The notes under the pieces were generated by a model. It was not told the DNA's origin. It saw only the letters and a list, made by a program, of their open reading frames with translations, and did not search any database. From Bdellovibrionaceae bacterium UBA5009 (GTDB taxonomy: Bacteria; Bdellovibrionota; Bdellovibrionia; Bdellovibrionales; Bdellovibrionaceae): a stretch of 21,544 bases of DNA. Positions 19,934 to 21,544 of this stretch are shown here, in pieces. Position 1 is the first letter of the stretch, and each line of letters opens with the position of its first letter. The stretch covers positions 27,913-49,456 of the forward strand of contig DGYJ01000127.1 in assembly GCA_002396665.1 (NCBI GenBank), in the 5' to 3' direction. Position numbers and translations under genes: made by a program.

Positions 19934-21079
19934 ATGGCTGCTGAAGTAAAAATTTATGATGGTGCATTGGATAAGGGTCTTGAAGGAGTTGTGGCTTGCA
20001 CAACAGAAATTTCATTTATCGTCGGTAATAATCTTAATTTTCGTGGATACACGATTGACGATTTGGCTGAAAATTCAACTTTTGAAGAAGTGACATATTT
20101 ACTTTGGAATTCCAAATTGCCGAATGCTCAAGAGCTGCAAGCATTTAAAAAAGATCTTGAAGCCAATATGACTTTGTCGCCAGATTTTATTAAAACTTTG
20201 AAAGCCATCCCAACAAAAGATGTTCACCCCATGGCTTGGCTTCGCACCGCTGTGTCTTTGTCGGCACATTGGGATTCTGAAGCTCAAGATAATTCTGAGT
20301 CTGCAAATTTGCGCAAAGCTGTTCGTATGACGGCGAAAATGGGAACCTTGGTTTGTGCCTTTGAGGCCATCCGAAATGGTCGCGAACCCGTTGCTCCAAA
20401 ATCAGGTCAATCCATGGCCTGGAATTTTATGTACATGTTGAAAAATGGAAAAGAGCCCGATGCAGAGACAGTTAAAATTTTCGATAAGTGCTTAGTGCTC
20501 CATGCTGATCATGAATTAAATTGTTCTGCCTTTGCAACGCGAGTGACTTCGTCTTCTTTGAGCGATATTTACTCGGCCATCGTTTCAGCAATTGGCGCTT
20601 TAAAAGGTCCATTGCATGGTGGGGCCAACGAGCAAGTGATGATCATGTTGAAAAAAATCGGAACCATGGACAAGGCCCAACAATTTGTAAAAGACGCATT
20701 GGCCGCAAAAGAAAAAGTTATGGGTATCGGTCACCGCGTTTACAAAGATGGCGATCCCCGTGCAGCGATTTTGCGTAAAACAAGTCAGATGTTGACCAAA
20801 AAAATCGGAGAGCCTTTGTGGTACGACATGTCTGTTTTGATAGACGATACCATGAACAAAGAAAAAGGCTTGATGCCCAATGTGGATTTCTACTCTGCAA
20901 CAGTTTATTATGCATTGGGAATTCCGACGGATATTTATACTCCGATCTTTGCTGTTTCCCGCGTGAGTGGTTGGTTGGCCCATGCTTTTGAGCAGTACAA
21001 AAATAACCGAATTTATCGTCCACGTGGTTTGTGGAAGGGTAAAGAAGGTTTGAAATGGGTACCGGTCGCACAACGCTAA
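19934..21079 (+). CDS. gltA: Citrate synthase
   Basis: This cytoplasmic enzyme condenses acetyl-CoA with oxaloacetate at the entry of the TCA cycle. The 381-residue protein is of the shorter citrate/2-methylcitrate synthase type found in many bacteria (about 370-390 residues). Catalytic residues are visible: H228 (GPLHGGANE), H267 (GIGHRVYKDGDPRA) and D318 (PNVDFYSA). LHADHELNCSAFATRV and the late GWLAHAFEQYKNNRIYRPR are family blocks. The N-terminus has the short family start that leads to FRGYTIDDLA. The ATG follows AAAGGAC. 2-methylcitrate synthase is the only real alternative; no prp genes are nearby. HIT-family gene follows after 21 bases, so the two may be co-transcribed. Confidence 0.95.
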   Translation: MAAEVKIYDGALDKGLEGVVACTTEISFIVGNNLNFRGYTIDDLAENSTFEEVTYLLWNSKLPNAQELQAFKKDLEANMTLSPDFIKTLKAIPTKDVHPMAWLRTAVSLSAHWDSEAQDNSESANLRKAVRMTAKMGTLVCAFEAIRNGREPVAPKSGQSMAWNFMYMLKNGKEPDAETVKIFDKCLVLHADHELNCSAFATRVTSSSLSDIYSAIVSAIGALKGPLHGGANEQVMIMLKKIGTMDKAQQFVKDALAAKEKVMGIGHRVYKDGDPRAAILRKTSQMLTKKIGEPLWYDMSVLIDDTMNKEKGLMPNVDFYSATVYYALGIPTDIYTPIFAVSRVSGWLAHAFEQYKNNRIYRPRGLWKGKEGLKWVPVAQR

Positions 21080-21100
21080 ATTCCGTGCTGGGGGTTCTTT

Positions 21101-21487
21101 ATGAGTTTGTTTACAAAAATTATTAATGGAGAGCTTCCCTGCTATAAAATCTTTGAAGACGAATTGACGTTTTCATTTTTGGCCCTGGATCAGGTGACCC
21201 GTGGACACACGTTGGTCATTCCAAAACAAGAAGTGAATCATTGGATTGATGTTCCCCCAGAAATTTATTCAAGACTGCATTTGAATGCGCAAAAAATCGG
21301 AAAAGCAGTGCATGCTGCAATGAAAACACCACGGATAATCACGGCGATGGTGGGTTTTGAAGTCCCCCATTGCCATTTGCATTTGATACCTTCGAATTCA
21401 GTGGCAGATTTGAATTTTTCCAAGGGAAAGCGCTTAGCTCCGGAAGAGATGTCACAAATTCAAAAAGAAATTTTGCAGTTTTTATAG
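21101..21487 (+). CDS. HIT-family nucleotide hydrolase/transferase
   Basis: HIT proteins act on phosphoesters of nucleotides, for example purine phosphoramidates or dinucleoside polyphosphates. The 128-residue protein starts with the classic MSLFTKIINGELPCYKIFED and has LALDQVTRGHTLVIPKQEV. The histidine triad is PHCHLHLIP, with H90, H92 and H94 in the usual H-x-H-x-H order; H92 would be the nucleophile position. An unusual feature is the segment before it, MVGFEVPHCHLH, where many relatives have NxGxxAGQxVxHxHxH, so the Asn and the Gly-Gln pair are missing. This makes it a variant HIT protein. GGGGG lies seven bases before the ATG. The remaining 57 bases to the window end show nothing. Confidence 0.92.
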   Translation: MSLFTKIINGELPCYKIFEDELTFSFLALDQVTRGHTLVIPKQEVNHWIDVPPEIYSRLHLNAQKIGKAVHAAMKTPRIITAMVGFEVPHCHLHLIPSNSVADLNFSKGKRLAPEEMSQIQKEILQFL

Positions 21488-21544
21488 GCCCATTTGGATT
21501 AATAATGTCATTGCCTGGCTGAAAATTTAGAAAAAATTAGCTTA

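Noticed and set aside
1..21544. tRNA, rRNA, insertion sequences or prophage parts
   Set aside because: I found no cloverleaf with a T-loop signature, no rRNA stretch, no transposase or integrase-like protein and no target-site duplications.

Overview
The window looks like a chromosomal segment of a flagellated, menaquinone-using Gram-negative bacterium. A flgK-flgL-csrA-fliW block, several exported proteins with a lysine/hydrophobic signal peptide, one lipoprotein, RmuC, a men gene cluster and a rather AT-rich base composition fit the Bdellovibrionota (a Bdellovibrio-like predator) best. That placement is inference from gene content and protein flavour; no rRNA gene is present to settle it. 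Almost every strand is filled with genes, many with 1- to 4-base stop/start overlaps.

Layout. (1) 1-3131: 3' end of flgK, then flgL, csrA and fliW, all on +. These encode the hook-filament junction proteins and the CsrA/FliW switch that ties flagellin translation to filament assembly. The csrA and fliW leaders carry small hairpins with GGA in the loop, the shape CsrA binds. (2) 3141-5900: an accessory-looking stretch with a translationally coupled pair of exported proteins on - (one a DUF2252-like protein), a divergent intergenic region with two perfect inverted repeats, a small exported protein on +, a terminator, and a 60-bp palindrome. (3) 5903-8033: a sterol desaturase-type membrane hydroxylase and rmuC, both on -. 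(4) 8162-12752: a menaquinone operon on + (menB, menA, menC, menE, then a 2Fe-2S thioredoxin-like ferredoxin) with overlapping junctions from menA onward. (5) 12753-13967: a 21-bp-period direct-repeat region and a lipoprotein. (6) 13975-14918 on -: a YkgJ-type cysteine-cluster protein and a 4HBT-type acyl-CoA thioesterase. (7) 15020-18898 on +: a long-chain polyprenyl diphosphate synthase, a UbiA/MenA-like membrane protein with a degraded second Asp motif, rsmJ, and a polytopic membrane protein. (8) 18940-21487 on +: a SpoIIE/RsbU-type phosphatase lacking key residues, citrate synthase and a HIT-family protein.

How the genes work together. Regions 4, 6 and 7 together supply most of late menaquinone synthesis: MenC and MenE make o-succinylbenzoyl-CoA, MenB closes the ring, the 4HBT protein could be the thioesterase that releases DHNA, the polyprenyl synthase makes the side chain, and MenA joins the two. 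The steps before MenC (menF, menD, menH) are not in this window. The points most worth a second look are the csrA/fliW leader structures, the secreted DUF2252 pair with its palindromic control region, the degenerate MenA paralogue next to its prenyl donor synthase, the degenerate phosphatase, and the 60-bp palindrome.
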